From assembly GCF_030936135.1 (NCBI RefSeq), contig NC_082618.1:9273034-9337033 (forward strand): a DNA stretch of 64,000 nucleotides, given 5' to 3'. A program made the translations under genes and the position numbers. This DNA is from Gavia stellata (Eukaryota; Chordata; Aves; Gaviiformes; Gaviidae). The notes under the pieces were generated by a model. The model ran no database searches and was not told the origin of the DNA. It worked only from the letters and a program-made list of their open reading frames with translations. Below, piece after piece: positions 24,301 to 35,190 of the stretch. The stretch's first letter is position 1, and each line of letters starts with the position of its first letter.

Positions 24301-24778
24301 CTCTACTTGCTTCTGCGGGAGCTTGAGTAAGGGCTCAAGGATTTGTCTTCTAATTTATTTAAATAGGCAACATATGTTAATTTACAGAGAAGCAGTGCTT
24401 CATAGCCATAGGGGTTATTAGGGGTAAAATGAAAATGATAGTCTGGTTGGTGAAAATAAAATATCCTTAAAATATAAAATGAGGAGATACAGTTATTAGT
24501 TGGCATGTGTGTTGAAAAGCTTGCAGTTTTGAGCTTAGCCTGGTCTATAAAAGTTCTGTGGCCACTCATCTAAAATAAATGACAGCATCATACCTTATTC
24601 TGATCTTCTGGGAACTAGTTACTCATGCTTTATATCCATAGAAGTGTTATCACATGATTTTGCTTATATGTTACAGTCTCATGGCTTCCGAGATGTGCAG
24701 CCCCCAGCTGTCACTCAAAATGCGGAAGATACTGAAATGAACCCTCGCAAACGGCCACGGAGAGAAGAGGAAAAGTAA
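6244..24778 (+). CDS. RAD51C: RAD51C, complete gene of nine coding exons
   Basis: RAD51C is a RecA/RAD51-family ATPase of the BCDX2 and CX3 complexes. It supports RAD51 filament formation, fork protection and crossover resolution in homologous recombination. Exons are 6244-6361, 7609-7867, 8114-8280, 9275-9408, 12196-12327, 14656-14722, 18291-18351, 20953-21013 and 24677-24778, all with AG acceptors and GT donors. Together they make 1,101 nt, or 366 residues plus TAA. Exons 2-8 have the lengths I recall for human (259, 167, 134, 132, 67, 61, 61). Walker A GAPGVGKT is at residues 116-123, Walker B LVVVD at 229-233, and a basic signal PRKRPRR at 356-362. TAG lies in frame 15 nt before the ATG, so the protein starts where human residue 10 lies. 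TEX14 upstream and PPM1E downstream confirm the locus. Confidence 0.97.
7609..7867 (+). CDS. RAD51C: RAD51C exon 2
   Basis: Acceptor TTTTCTAG, donor GTATTT, 259 nt. It completes the helix-hairpin-helix-like N domain, the linker and the start of the ATPase core, including Walker A ([10 protein letters not shown]). The linker ([16 protein letters not shown]) diverges most from mammals, as expected for a flexible segment. Confidence 0.95.
8114..8280 (+). CDS. RAD51C: RAD51C exon 3
   Basis: Acceptor CATGGCAG, donor GTACGT, 167 nt. It encodes the strongly conserved core segment around [20 protein letters not shown]. Confidence 0.95.
9275..9408 (+). CDS. RAD51C: RAD51C exon 4
   Basis: Acceptor GTTCTCAG, donor GTAAGG, 134 nt. 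It encodes the [12 protein letters not shown] to FLSEHSK segment, close to mammals. Confidence 0.95.
12196..12327 (+). CDS. RAD51C: RAD51C exon 5
   Basis: Acceptor GCATTTAG, donor GTAAGT, 132 nt. It carries Walker B (VRLVVVDG) and the [11 protein letters not shown] helix. Confidence 0.95.
14656..14722 (+). CDS. RAD51C: RAD51C exon 6
   Basis: Acceptor CTTTTAG, donor GTAGGT, 67 nt. It encodes [15 protein letters not shown] to VPALG, the RecA-fold segment after Walker B. Confidence 0.95.
18291..18351 (+). CDS. RAD51C: RAD51C exon 7
   Basis: Acceptor GTCACCCAG, donor GTAAGT, 61 nt. It encodes [20 protein letters not shown]. Confidence 0.95.
20296..20496 (+). repeat. MIR-like ancient SINE relic
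   Basis: The order of phrases fits the amniote MIR/core-SINE pattern. It begins TTGAGCTAGGTGCTGTATAAGCAC, continues with AGAGTCTAAATG and GTCAGTGGCAAGGTCAGG, then AATAGAACAT, and ends CCATCCACTAGGTCA. It is well diverged. An L2/CR1-type tail with the same 3' motif is an alternative. Confidence 0.55.
20953..21013 (+). CDS. RAD51C: RAD51C exon 8
   Basis: Acceptor TTAACCAG, donor GTCAGT, 61 nt. It encodes [12 protein letters not shown], then a bird-divergent tail STIPYRIT before the last exon. Confidence 0.95.
21440..21600. repeat. CR1-like LINE relic
   Basis: The stretch GGTGACCAGAATCGTACATGGTATTCCAGATGTCTCACCAGTGC resembles the end region of avian CR1 elements, where a phrase like 'tattccaggtgtggtctcaccagtgc' is typical. 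It is old and fragmentary. Confidence 0.5.
24677..24778 (+). CDS. RAD51C: RAD51C exon 9, with stop
   Basis: Acceptor ATGTTACAG. It encodes 33 residues beginning SHGFRD and ending [10 protein letters not shown], then TAA. The basic cluster corresponds to the nuclear localisation signal at the human C-terminus. Confidence 0.95.
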   Translation, partial: SHGFRDVQPPAVTQNAEDTEMNPRKRPRREEEK

Positions 24779-24971
24779 TAGCAATGCAAAAATTGAATGT
24801 TAAAAAATGTGTGCTACATGAGAACGGTTGCATAGTGAACATGCAACCAAAGGTAGCCTGAGAGACTGTAACTTAAATTCCTGCTCTGGACGTTATTTTA
24901 ACATTAAGACTGCAATATGCAAAATTCTGTCGCAGGAAATTCATTTGTATATGGCATAATTTTACTTTTAT

Positions 24972-24977
24972 AATAAA
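24972..24977 (+). terminator. RAD51C polyadenylation signal
   Basis: AATAAA about 195 bp past the RAD51C stop codon. It is the first canonical signal after the stop, which would give a short 3' UTR of roughly 210 nt. Confidence 0.7.
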
Positions 24978-27900
24978 AAAAATCTATGTTTCCTATAACG
25001 AGGCTTTAGCTTTTTTGGGGGAGATGGTAGAGAATACTACTTTGCGTAAAAAACCAATGAACTGTGAGCATCTGATACAGTACATTTAATGACACAGGTC
25101 TTGATCAGTCATCTGGTTTTGTGTGTATCTGAATTTTAACAAGGTTTCATACAGCAATCTGCTCACATGCCTCAGACCAGGGCAGAAGGCAGTGGAGCTG
25201 CTGTGATGGATGCTTTAAGATAAATGCCTAAATGCTGTGCCAGAACGGGGCATTAGCCCCTACCTGCTGCAAAGTCCTCGATCAAGGACAATCAAAGCAC
25301 TGTTTTGAACTTCTCATTTATCTTGTAGTGGTAACAATAGAGATGAAAGACTAGGTCTGAGGGAGAAAAGACTTAATCCAGCACGGTAATTTTATGTTCC
25401 TATCTTAGTAAGTAAGAATATTTTACCATCGCTCAAGCTTGAACCAAACTACTGCATAGCCCTTAGCTTCCATGTTCTTCTTTTCCCAAAGCATTCAGAA
25501 TGAAGGTTCTGTAATCACAACCTGTTTTTTTTGTGGCTTTAATAAAGAGGAAACCCAGGCTTCTTAGACACCAGCAATATATTAGCAGCTCCAGAATCTA
25601 ACCAAACGAAAGAATGAATGTACACTGAAAATACAGCAGGGATTTGTCCTCTTTTTATTAAGAGAAAACAAATCAATGAGATCGTTAGAGGAGAGGAAAG
25701 GTACTGCAGTGCAAAATAGTAATTACTTCAATTGTGAGAAGTATTTGTCTCTACACATGCACACATATGACCCCTTTCTGGCATAGTGCTTGGTAGTGTT
25801 ATAGCTGTGGAAACTCAGCCAGCAGGCTAAATGGAGAATTCAAGTTGTGGGAGTCACTATCTTTAAATTTTAATTTAGTGACACTAAACTGACTTTGCCT
25901 TGAAACAAAATTCAGTGCTGAATTTGAGTCACAAAACCTCTCTATTTAAAAAGCTGCAAAAAAAGTGGCAGTGATTTTTGGATCATTATAGTGTTTAGAT
26001 ATAAACTACATAATAAAATATTAAAAGTATTCAATTGCCATGCAGCAAGCTGGGCTGTGTCAAAATTTTAAAACTGTGAGTCAGGGAGAAGCTCTCAAGC
26101 AAGCATGACATAGAAGAAGAAAGGCGGCAGGATTTGTGACTCAGACAAACATTTTGGTGCAGGAGACACAGGCAAACAAAAGGATCCTACCGCATGTGAT
26201 GTCAGCAAGCAAGTGCTCCATTTGGGAATAATAGCTTCCTACGTATTGCAGTGCAAGAGGAAGGGGGAGCTAGCACAGTACACATGCCTACGTAGCCACG
26301 AGCAAAACCATCCATTAATAACGTTGTAGCAATATTTTAAGAGGCACTGCTGGTTACTAGTGATAGCTGCTATCTAACGTGCTTGATACTTAACGGAAAA
26401 ATCCATTTCTCTCAATTTATTGTGTTGTGATTTAATATCCTCAACACATTCCTCCATGTGAGAGCAGAGTAAGGACATGTCTCCAATATACTATTAATTT
26501 TGTCTGACTGTGTTTTTTTGTTTGTAGTAGAGTAGCATCCAGAAGCCCCCGCTGAGACACTGATCCTGTTATACCAAGATAAATCGTTTTGTCTGAGTAA
26601 ATGTTAGATCTTCCAATATTCTAGGCATCATTATCAAAATAAAAAAATTGTGTAGTTACTGGTTAACAGTGGGAGTTACAAAATGCCCAAAGGAGGCATT
26701 GGAGGCTCTCTATGCTGAGATTTTTAAATTTTTTTTTTCATATTGAAGCTATTACAAAAATCAGCTCTGCAGACCAGAACTAGAGAGAAGGATCTGTTGG
26801 CAGAGACAAAATTAGATTAAATGAGCCAGATTTCGTTCTCATCTGCTGGAGGGAGACAAGGAAGCTGTTCCAGGCTTAGAATTATGTATAAAGAAAGAAT
26901 TTGACCGTTGCCTCACCAATAAATCTTCCGTGGCAAGTTGATATTTTCTTTATGTGCCTGGAATTCTCTTGCATTTCACAGCATCAGTGCACAATAGTGC
27001 GTGGCATGAGAGAATTTTATGACTGCACAAAAAGTGAGATTCTAACTAGCCAACATCACAGCACTGAATCAAAAATAAACTAGGTTGTTTGATTTGCTGC
27101 TTAAGTCCCAGTTTTCTGAAAGCCAAGAGCTTTAACTATCATGCTGAGTTTAGAATTATTCCATTTTGTAGGGGCGACATTTACTTGTGGTGTAGGAACC
27201 TACTTCGTCACCACAACAAGAATACAGTATCTACCGCAGGGCTTGGCAACAGGAAAACATTGTGGTCACAGTAGACTTCTCAAGCCCAGAATCCTGCTTT
27301 GAAACTCTTTAGTTTGGACAGGGAAAATAACAATTTATTTCTTCCTGATTTTATGTGTTCTGCACCTTTTCCATTATGAAACACTGAGAAACCAACTAGC
27401 CTCCAACTAGAATAAATTTAAGAAAACAGAGAAGAAATAACTTAACTGAAGGTAAGAAGGTGTAGCCAAGGTTCAAGTTATGCAATCAGACAGTCTCATA
27501 TTGAAGTCAATTACAAACTGATTGACTAATATGGAAGGAGATTCAGCTGCTAACCTGCATGTTGAATACAATGCTGAGAAAAGTACATTTCAAATATAAC
27601 ATCTACTTTTCTATTGACTTTCAGTTACTGTTCGTTCTTTATTTTGGGGGGACTAAACTTAGAATCAGATTTATTCTAAGGTATTTAATGGATTAACGAC
27701 AAAGGTGAAATCCTTACTGACTACCTTTTTAACTCCACCCTTTTTCTGAACAAAAGAAGATATGTAAGTTGGAAGGACAAGCCATTGTGTTCCAGCTTCT
27801 CAGAAGAGATTGTTTTTACCACGCTTGGGATTACAGTTATTTAGAAAGGCACATTAAACTGTATTATACTGGTTTAACACATGCTAATTCTATATGAAAT

Positions 27901-30900
27901 ATATTTGGTTAAGTTTTGAAGCATGGTTTGATGATTTCTTGTCCTAAGACAGAGTACCTTGAGGGAAATTGAGTAAATAGAGCACTTACATTGCAGTAAC
28001 ACAAATATTACAACTGAGTACACAAGGGAAATACTACTTCTTTCTACAGGATGAGAACCAGGGAACTTAACCTGTGATTCCCAAGCCAGTTCAAGCACAA
28101 TGGCCCTGCTAAGCATATGCACCCAGGAGCCTGGCTGTGAGGGAACGTGAACCACCGGCTGCCGGAGCTGGCAGTGTCTTAGGGCCACCGAGCAGCCTGC
28201 CCAGTCCTCCTCCGCACCAGTCTTCCCCTCGACTGGAGGAACCAGTGCCAGCTGCTACCTGCTCTGGGCTTCCTCTCTCCCTGGCTCCCCGGGCTGCATG
28301 CTCAACATCTTGTGGCTTCTAGCCATAGAGTCATTTTGGATGATTAGGGTCAGGAGAGTTGGCTTCCCTCGGCTAGTGCAAGATTTCTGCATTAATGTTC
28401 TATACTGAAGAATTAAATAACTGGGAACTGGCCCCCTTCCCAGTACTGAATTTCACCCACAAATGCCCCCACTGCTAAACTGTAAGCTACTGTCTTGCTT
28501 CCTACAAGCAAGAAATATTCCTAAATACGCACCATTTATTTATTAGAGAGTCTAAGCTCTACACAGTTTTTACTGTTATAGAAATTATAGAAATAATAAA
28601 TGGTAATAAAAGCAATAGTTCAATCACTATACAAGCAGTAAAAATGTTAGCTTATATGCTGAAAGAATGCATAGAAAAGTATGTATTTTACTAAGTCATT
28701 CTTCAAGAATTATAGCTAATACTGTTCATTTTATTACAATAATTACTTGCCATTGATATAAATGGAGCCAGAGAAACATCAGGGTATTAAAAAAATAAAT
28801 AAATCACATTTCCATTTCAAACAATGAGAAGGGGTAATGTTTAAAATACAAAATATCTAGCAATGTATATAGGAAAGCAAAAAGGAAACTCTACAGACCT
28901 CAATAAATGGTTCTAATTGCATCTGGATGCTTTTCTCAAAGCCTCCAAGTGTGCAAGTTTGAATACTTGCTCAGTTTGGTATCTCACATTGCATTATTTT
29001 GGAGTTTTAAATTTATGACATGTATACTTCTAATACTCTAATTTATTTACTATGAACCATATTTTAGCAACACAGTTACAACTACACTTACTTAGTGATT
29101 CTTTCCGTATTATATATGTTGCTAAAATAAAATGTTTTGGACTAAAGAACAAGTTGTCTCCTTAGCATGAAAATTATGCCTATAAAGTATAGCATGTCAA
29201 TATGAGATTGTAACATAATTTGTGCTATATAAGCTTACTACAGATTTGACTGTAAATATTATGGAATACAGCACATAAATGTATCTCTCTAAAAGTCATT
29301 TATTGAGTCATTATTTTGTATAATTAACACAAATTTCTGTGGCTAAATCATAGAATTTGAGACTGTTCAAAGTTAGCATCAGCTGCGTACATACTTTAAA
29401 CTCTGTGAATCCTACCATTCTATTTTATCTGTACTCTTATAGCACATAATGGCCTGAGTCTGGACACAACAGTGGTTGGTTTCTGGTACTCATGTAAGTG
29501 GCTGATTTTTTTTAAGAGACATTTTTAAGTAGGTGACTGGAGCAGGATATCACAGAATCAGGAATCTAATCTACAGTGAGATGATGAACAAGTCATTTAA
29601 AGTAAGTCTGTGGAAGAACCAATATAATTTTTTAAATCCCACTAGGCACCTGCCTTAACAAGCCTGGCTTAAACTTTGCTCTCATTTTGGGATGAACTTC
29701 ACCCTGCACCCTAAAAGGGCAGAATATGCACACACCCTTAAATCCCTAGAACAGACTATAAATAGGATTTAAGTGGTACACTGTTTTGTATTGCCTCCTC
29801 TGAGCAAAAGTGAGCTTCAGGCTTAGGAATTCCAGTAGTGCTATATTCACACAGTGCGGTGTGGTGGGACGTCGGCCTCAGATGAAATGTGTTGCAAAAA
29901 TGGAAAGTACAGAGGAAGGGCCCGGCACAGTAACACTGCCAGCAAGCTCTGTTTTTTGCTGATATCCAGGAGGACTGCGCCCCTCATCTCCGTTTAGCAG
30001 TAAAAGGAAATTATGATAATGAAGAGTGACTGATTGCTGAAGTGGATCAACCTTAACAAGAAGATATTGGACTCTGGTGTGCTCCTGCCTGCAGGATGAT
30101 CTCATGATTTGACAACATCCAGACCACATTACTAAGTGTTATGTGGTCAGCTGTGTTTTGCTGAGGCAATCCCATGGGCACTAATCTACAGGCACACTTC
30201 AGTCAGTCAGTCAAAGGTTTTATGATGTAACAAATTTTGCCTTTGTTAACAGGAAACAAGGTACGTTGTGCTGTACCTGCTTTGACAGTGTTCCAAACCT
30301 GTTTAGTCATTTTTAACGGCTCAGCTTTTCATGAATTCTTCATTCCTCATACTTTTGTCCAACAGATTTCCGAATCTAACTAAATAGGCATGGACTAATA
30401 CTCTGTTTCTCACTATTGCTATTCAAAGAACTCCCTTTCCTAAACAGGGGTCTGAAAGGAAGGCTGAAAATGGAATTTTCCTTTGGAATGGGATTGGAAA
30501 TTTCCATGACAGCTGGAAGTGGGATTCAGGCCTGAAGTCCTGTGTTTTGCAATGGTTGTGGATACTTCAGAATAATCTTTGACTATTAAACTGGAAAAGC
30601 TGACTTGACCTTAAAACCCTTTTCTTCTAGAAAGAAAAAAAGCAGCAAGAGAAAGAAATAGAGATAAGGACTTTGGTATTTAAGAAAATCCTAATACAGT
30701 ACATATTATGGTAAAGGAACCAGTAAAACTCTGGTAACAGAAGTTACTGTGCTTTTTAAAACTGCAGTTGAATGAAGACGGAACCTAAGAAAATTGACTG
30801 AAGCTTGATGCAGCTTGTCAACAAGAGCCTTCTCACTGTATTCCTTTCAAATTCTTGCTGTTCTTACTCTTAAGCAATTATTTTAGTGAATTGAACAATA

Positions 30901-32406
30901 ATTATCTCATTGAGTTTGAAGAGCTATAAAAAGAACAGACTTCTATATATTCACATTCACGAGGTGACTGATGCTGATCATGTGAATACATATAAAGAAT
31001 TTTAATCTTTTTCAACAGTATATTGCAAGCATCATTTCTTGTATTATCCTGTATACACCACCACATTCAACAGAAGACATGCCTTCAAAATGAGAACAGC
31101 CAAAGGCTTGGAAATACTTGCTCTTCTCGTGGTTTCATCTGGCCAGGAAAACAGAATATAGCTTCTCAAATTACTTCTGGTTTATTGCAAAAGCCCTACT
31201 TTTTAAAGACATCACTTTAGAAAGGCAATTTATTTACTGTTGGGTTTTCCCATTATACTCTTTTGTATGGTATTGAAGCACATAGCATAGGTATATTAAA
31301 TATTGCCAAATCATTCTTCATGCCCCTACATGTTTTCTACTTGTCAGTGTACAGGAATCACTTCCAAAGGTTACAAAAAATTAAAAAGCACTTATTTTTG
31401 CACTCCATACAATTCAGGTCACCTCCCCAAGGCCTGCTCAGATCCTGCTTATTTCTCACCAGCAAAATGAGAAAAAGGAAGACATCATTTTAAGGCTAAA
31501 ATAAAACAGGAAATTAATTTTAAAATAAATTATTTTAAAATAAAAGAATTTATTCTAACACAACACTGTAAAACCTTCTTTTAAAAAAAAAATGCAACAT
31601 GATGTAGCTGGAAAAGATACAAAAACTTGTGTTTCCTTCTCAAGTCAGGCGCAAGTCTTATCCTCTCTTTGACAATATGTTGCAAACCAATGATTTCAGG
31701 CTCAAAATTTTATGAATTGCGAGTTTATTCCATCCACCTAAGCTCATCACATAGGAACCATTCATGTTGCTGCTACCCAGCAATCCAGAGTGCACTGAGG
31801 CATTCTAAATTTAGCTTCCAGAGTTACTGAACACTAAAACCATTTCATAACAGTACCAAACACGCCTCTCATAGATCAGTGCTTTACTTGATAATACATC
31901 GTATTTAGAGCTTCCTTTTCTGGACAGCAGTAAGTAACAGTGTGGCTACCTTCTGTGGTAATTGCCCACCCCACTGTCTCCACACAGCGAAGTGATAGCA
32001 GGTTCCTGGCTGCCTAACTTAGCCATACCACCCACAGCTACCGTATGTTCCACATCGCAGGTTAATAAGAATGGTTTTTCACCTTTCCCTCCCAGAAACA
32101 AATGTCAGCATGGCTTAGAGCCATAAGCTCTTTATTTAATATTGAAGCAAAACAATGCTAACTTGACCGTAGTGCCAAAACTTGATAAAGTGTCCTGAGT
32201 ACAAAGTTCTACTCTATTTCATTTTAATTAGTGCCCTTTGCAATTAGACAAATGATGAAAAGCACATGGGGACTGCCAAGATGAATCAAGGACATCTGGT
32301 AACTTTAACATTTCAACATGAAACAGAATAGGTATTACTCTCAGATACTCTTATGTGCTGTTTGAAACAACTAAAAAAAATATATGATTAACAAAAAATT
32401 AAGAAA

Positions 32407-32448
32407 AAGGCTATCTAAATGCTTTTGAATCTTTTCTTAGATAGCCTT
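32407..32448. repeat. Perfect 12-bp inverted repeat, 18-nt loop
   Basis: AAGGCTATCTAA at 32407-32418 and its exact reverse complement at 32437-32448. The stem is too short for a typical miRNA precursor and does not extend outwards. Confidence 0.6.
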
Positions 32449-33389
32449 AATTGCTGTTTGTCATACAACATGAATCAGATCATACATCTTGTTGATTGAA
32501 TTAGCTGTTACTTCCCCAAGATATTGTTACAATAGGCATTTTTAGAATTGAGATCATATTACACTAAGATTATCTGGATTATAGTTTCTTAGAAACTCCA
32601 ACTGCCTCTGAATTACTAGTGAAAAAAAACTAATCATGAACTTGAAACTGCTTTTTTGATACTTGCATTGATATGCATTCTCTTGAGGCTTGTGACTCAC
32701 TGATGACGCAGTACACACAAACCTAAAAAATAGAAACAAAAGCCAGCAATGACATCACCAGCTGCAACTGTGGGCTATCTCTTCAAAAAGAACTGCAATG
32801 TTTTTTACCCCTCAAACCCACCTGGCATTCCTAAATAGATTAATGTTAAATTGAAAATATATAAACGGTATACTGAAGAAAAAATACTTAGAGATATTCT
32901 TTCAGGAGAAGCTATGCAATTTTCTGTCACTTTAATAGCTTTTGGCTGTGAAAGACTAAGACTAACTGTGACAATCACATTTTTAACTCTCATGGCTTTT
33001 ACTTATTTACAAGATTGCAATATGATCAGTCAATGCAGTTGCCGGAAATATTCTAAAATTAGTTTGACTCTGAAATAACAATTCACCAAACGAAAGACAG
33101 ATTTACAGCAGCACCTGACATGCAGAGGTAATTAGTACGATGCAGAGGACAACAGGTTTCAGCACGCTACTGTCCTTGTTAAAATCCATTAAAATTTGAG
33201 AATATTTTTGCATATGAGGGCTTGTGATTTGGCCATTTTTCAAGGTATATCTGACATTAAGGATATTGTTCCCTCCCATGCGTACAAGTTAATTTAAATG
33301 TGTGGCAATTATACCTGTTCTTTGTTGGTATTTATGGACCTGATAGCTCTGAGAATAGCTTTTCAGCAGCAATGAATAAAACAAGCCAA

Positions 33390-33415
33390 AATGTCTTTCA
33401 TAAATGAAAGACATT
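33390..33415. repeat. Near-perfect palindrome
   Basis: AATGTCTTTCAT and its reverse complement are separated by only AA. It lies about 1.1 kb upstream of the PPM1E start, just outside the CpG island. Confidence 0.6.
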
Positions 33416-33639
33416 CATTAGACAGCAGCAGAATATCAGCTACAGTTTGTCTCCCGCTGACTGGCTGTAACTTTTAAGTTTCATTTGGTGTAACACCTTC
33501 AGTTGCTTATGAACTCCCCTTTGCCCGAACACCGAATGTGTAGATATCATGTAACGTACCATTTATGAATCCATACGGCTATTCCTATGCCCATCTTGAA
33601 CGTAAATTAGTGTCAGAAGTTCTGTTCCTAAGTGTTGGA

Positions 33640-34559
33640 AATGGGTAAACACGGGTAGATGTGGCCCCAAAGCTCCCCTTCCCGGGACTACGGGGAGCAC
33701 TGGGAAAGGCAAGGGCTGGGGAGCTGGGGGCTCGCAGCCCCCCCCCGCCCCGCGGCAAGTGCGGGAGCTCAGCCTGGGCCCCACAGACGGACCCGCCAGG
33801 TCGCCCTGGGTGCGGGGCAGCCCGGGCCGCACACGCTACACCGCAAGATTCCCGGAGAGGACATTTTTGCCGAAATACCGTGTGTTTAATGGCCAGTCTC
33901 CCTCACGCTCACCCACTCGGATTTCTAAACCACTCTTCCGAGACCCCGCCTGGCAGCCCGCCCGGGGCTGCCGGCTCCGTGGGGCAGCGGTGCCCCCACG
34001 CCACGAGGTGAGGCCGGGCCGAGCCGCCCCCAGCTCCGCTTACCCTCCGGCCCCGTCCTGGCAGCGAGCGGGAGCCCGCGGAGGCGACACGGCCGCTGGA
34101 AACGATGAGCGCAGGGAAATCCTGAGGCAGAGATTAGGTAATAGGGAATGTGCTCTCAGGTTTCCTTCGGGTTCCTGTGAGGAACCTACGCGTCTGGCTG
34201 CCTTCGCATGACTCATCACATCGGCGCGGCTGTCAGCCTGCCTGCCCTCCACCTGCCTCCCCCCGTCCCTTCTCCGCCCGCTCGGCCTCTTTCCCTTCCC
34301 GCCGCGGGCCGAGCCTCCCCCGCAGGCCGCGGCCCGGACGCCCCGGCCCCCTCAGCGCCGGCCGCGTTCCCGCCGCTGGGGCGCGCGCCCCCTCCTCCTC
34401 CTCCCCCCCCGCCCTTCCCGCGGCGTGCGCGGCCCCGCGGGTCCGGCTCGGGAGCGCGCGCGCGCAGGCGGGCGGGAGGCGGCTGCCGGCGGCGGCGGGC
34501 AGGGAGCTCTCTGCGGGCGCAGTGCTGATCCGCCGGCGGGCGGCCGGGAATGCGAAGCA
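33640..34559 (+). promoter_or_regulatory. PPM1E CpG-island promoter and 5' UTR
   Basis: GC and CpG content jump at about 33,650 and stay high to about 35,300. TGACTCATCACA near 34,208 resembles an AP-1/CRE-type site. There is no clear TATA box, as usual for CpG-island genes. The transcription start could not be fixed. Confidence 0.7.
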
Positions 34560-34720
34560 ATGGCCGCGGGCGGCTCGGGCAGCGGCAGCGGCGGGGGCAG
34601 CGCGGAGGAGAAGAGCTACCGCCGCTTCCTCGAGCTGTTCTTGGGCGAGTTCCGCGGGCCCTTCGGGGCAGAGCCGGCGCCGGCTCCCCCCCCCGCTGCC
34701 GACGCCGCGGCCGCCGCTGA
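34550..34720 (+). other. Upstream ORF overlapping the PPM1E start
   Basis: ATG at 34550 opens a 56-codon frame ending at TGA 34718-34720, in a different frame from PPM1E and overlapping its start codon by 10 nt. The context (GGGAATGC) is weaker than that of the main ATG. If it is used, it would lower PPM1E translation. There is no evidence that the peptide is functional. Confidence 0.5.
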
Positions 34721-34924
34721 CGAGGACCCCGGGGCAGAGGGAGAAGCGGGAACGGCCGCCGAGGCCGAGGAGGGCGAGGGCGACGGCGGCGACCCTCAGC
34801 CGCCCGCCCCGCCGCCGCCTCCCCCGCCGTTGCCCCCGCTGCCCCGGCCGCTCTCGGAGTACATCACGGAGGAGGAGGTGGAGGGCGAGTGCCTGGACCT
34901 CTGCCTGCAGCAGCTCTACAAGTA
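34560..34924 (+). CDS. PPM1E: PPM1E exon 1 (partial gene)
   Basis: PPM1E (POPX1/CaMKP-N) is a metal-dependent PP2C-family Ser/Thr phosphatase. It dephosphorylates PAK and CaM kinases and binds PIX. The ATG has a good context (GCAATGG). Residues 1-121 run from [12 protein letters not shown] through [19 protein letters not shown], nearly the same as remembered human PPM1E. An Ala/Pro/Glu-rich stretch and a proline run (about 82-95) follow, then [17 protein letters not shown] and [10 protein letters not shown]. The exon ends after TA of a Tyr codon, followed by GTGAGT. The frame also stays open upstream without an ATG, so 34560 is preferred. The catalytic exons lie beyond the window. The PE-dipeptide repeat known in human is not present. 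Confidence 0.93.
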
Positions 34925-34933
34925 GTGAGTGCC

Positions 34934-35190
34934 GGGCTGAGGGGAGCCTCCCGCCGCGCTGAGGGGAGGGCGGGCGGGGAGTGGGGCTGAGGGACCCCCC
35001 CGTGTGGGGGGAGGCGGGGGCAGGGTGTGGGGCTGAGGGGATCCCTCCTGTGTGTGGGGAGTCTCCAGGGTGGGGCTGAGGGGAACCCCCGCTCCGTGTG
35101 TGGGCAGGGCGCGGGGCGGTGGAGCCCCCCGTGCTGGGGGGCCAAGGCAGGGCGTGGGGCTGAGGGAGGCGAGGGCAGGGTGCTTGGGGA
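34934..35190. repeat. GC-rich imperfect minisatellite in PPM1E intron 1
   Basis: The phrase GTGGGGCTGAGGG recurs at irregular 45-80 bp spacing (near 34,981, 35,027, 35,072, 35,153), with runs of C and GTGTGTGGGG between. It starts just after the exon 1 donor and continues the CpG island. Confidence 0.7.

Larger units (their letters stand above)
6362..24676 (+). other. RAD51C introns
   Basis: Introns are 1,247, 246, 994, 2,787, 2,328, 3,568, 2,601 and 3,663 bp in order. Apart from the MIR-like and CR1-like relics listed separately and some A or T runs (for example 11049-11074, 17026-17039, 21971-21987, 22038-22050), I see no RNA gene or second coding gene in them. Confidence 0.7.
24998..33639. 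other. Intergenic region between RAD51C and PPM1E
   Basis: AT-rich DNA with only short chance open frames. A local GC-richer patch at about 28,060-28,330 stands out but has no coding signature that I recognise. Hairpins at 32,407-32,448 and 33,390-33,415 are listed separately. No RNA gene or conserved exon was seen. Confidence 0.6.

Noticed and set aside
32407-32448. microRNA precursor
   Set aside because: The stem is only 12 bp with no outward extension, too short for a Drosha substrate.
34425-34559. N-terminal extension of PPM1E starting at a GTG
   Set aside because: The family N-terminus aligns from the ATG at 34560, which has a good initiation context. The upstream part is low complexity.
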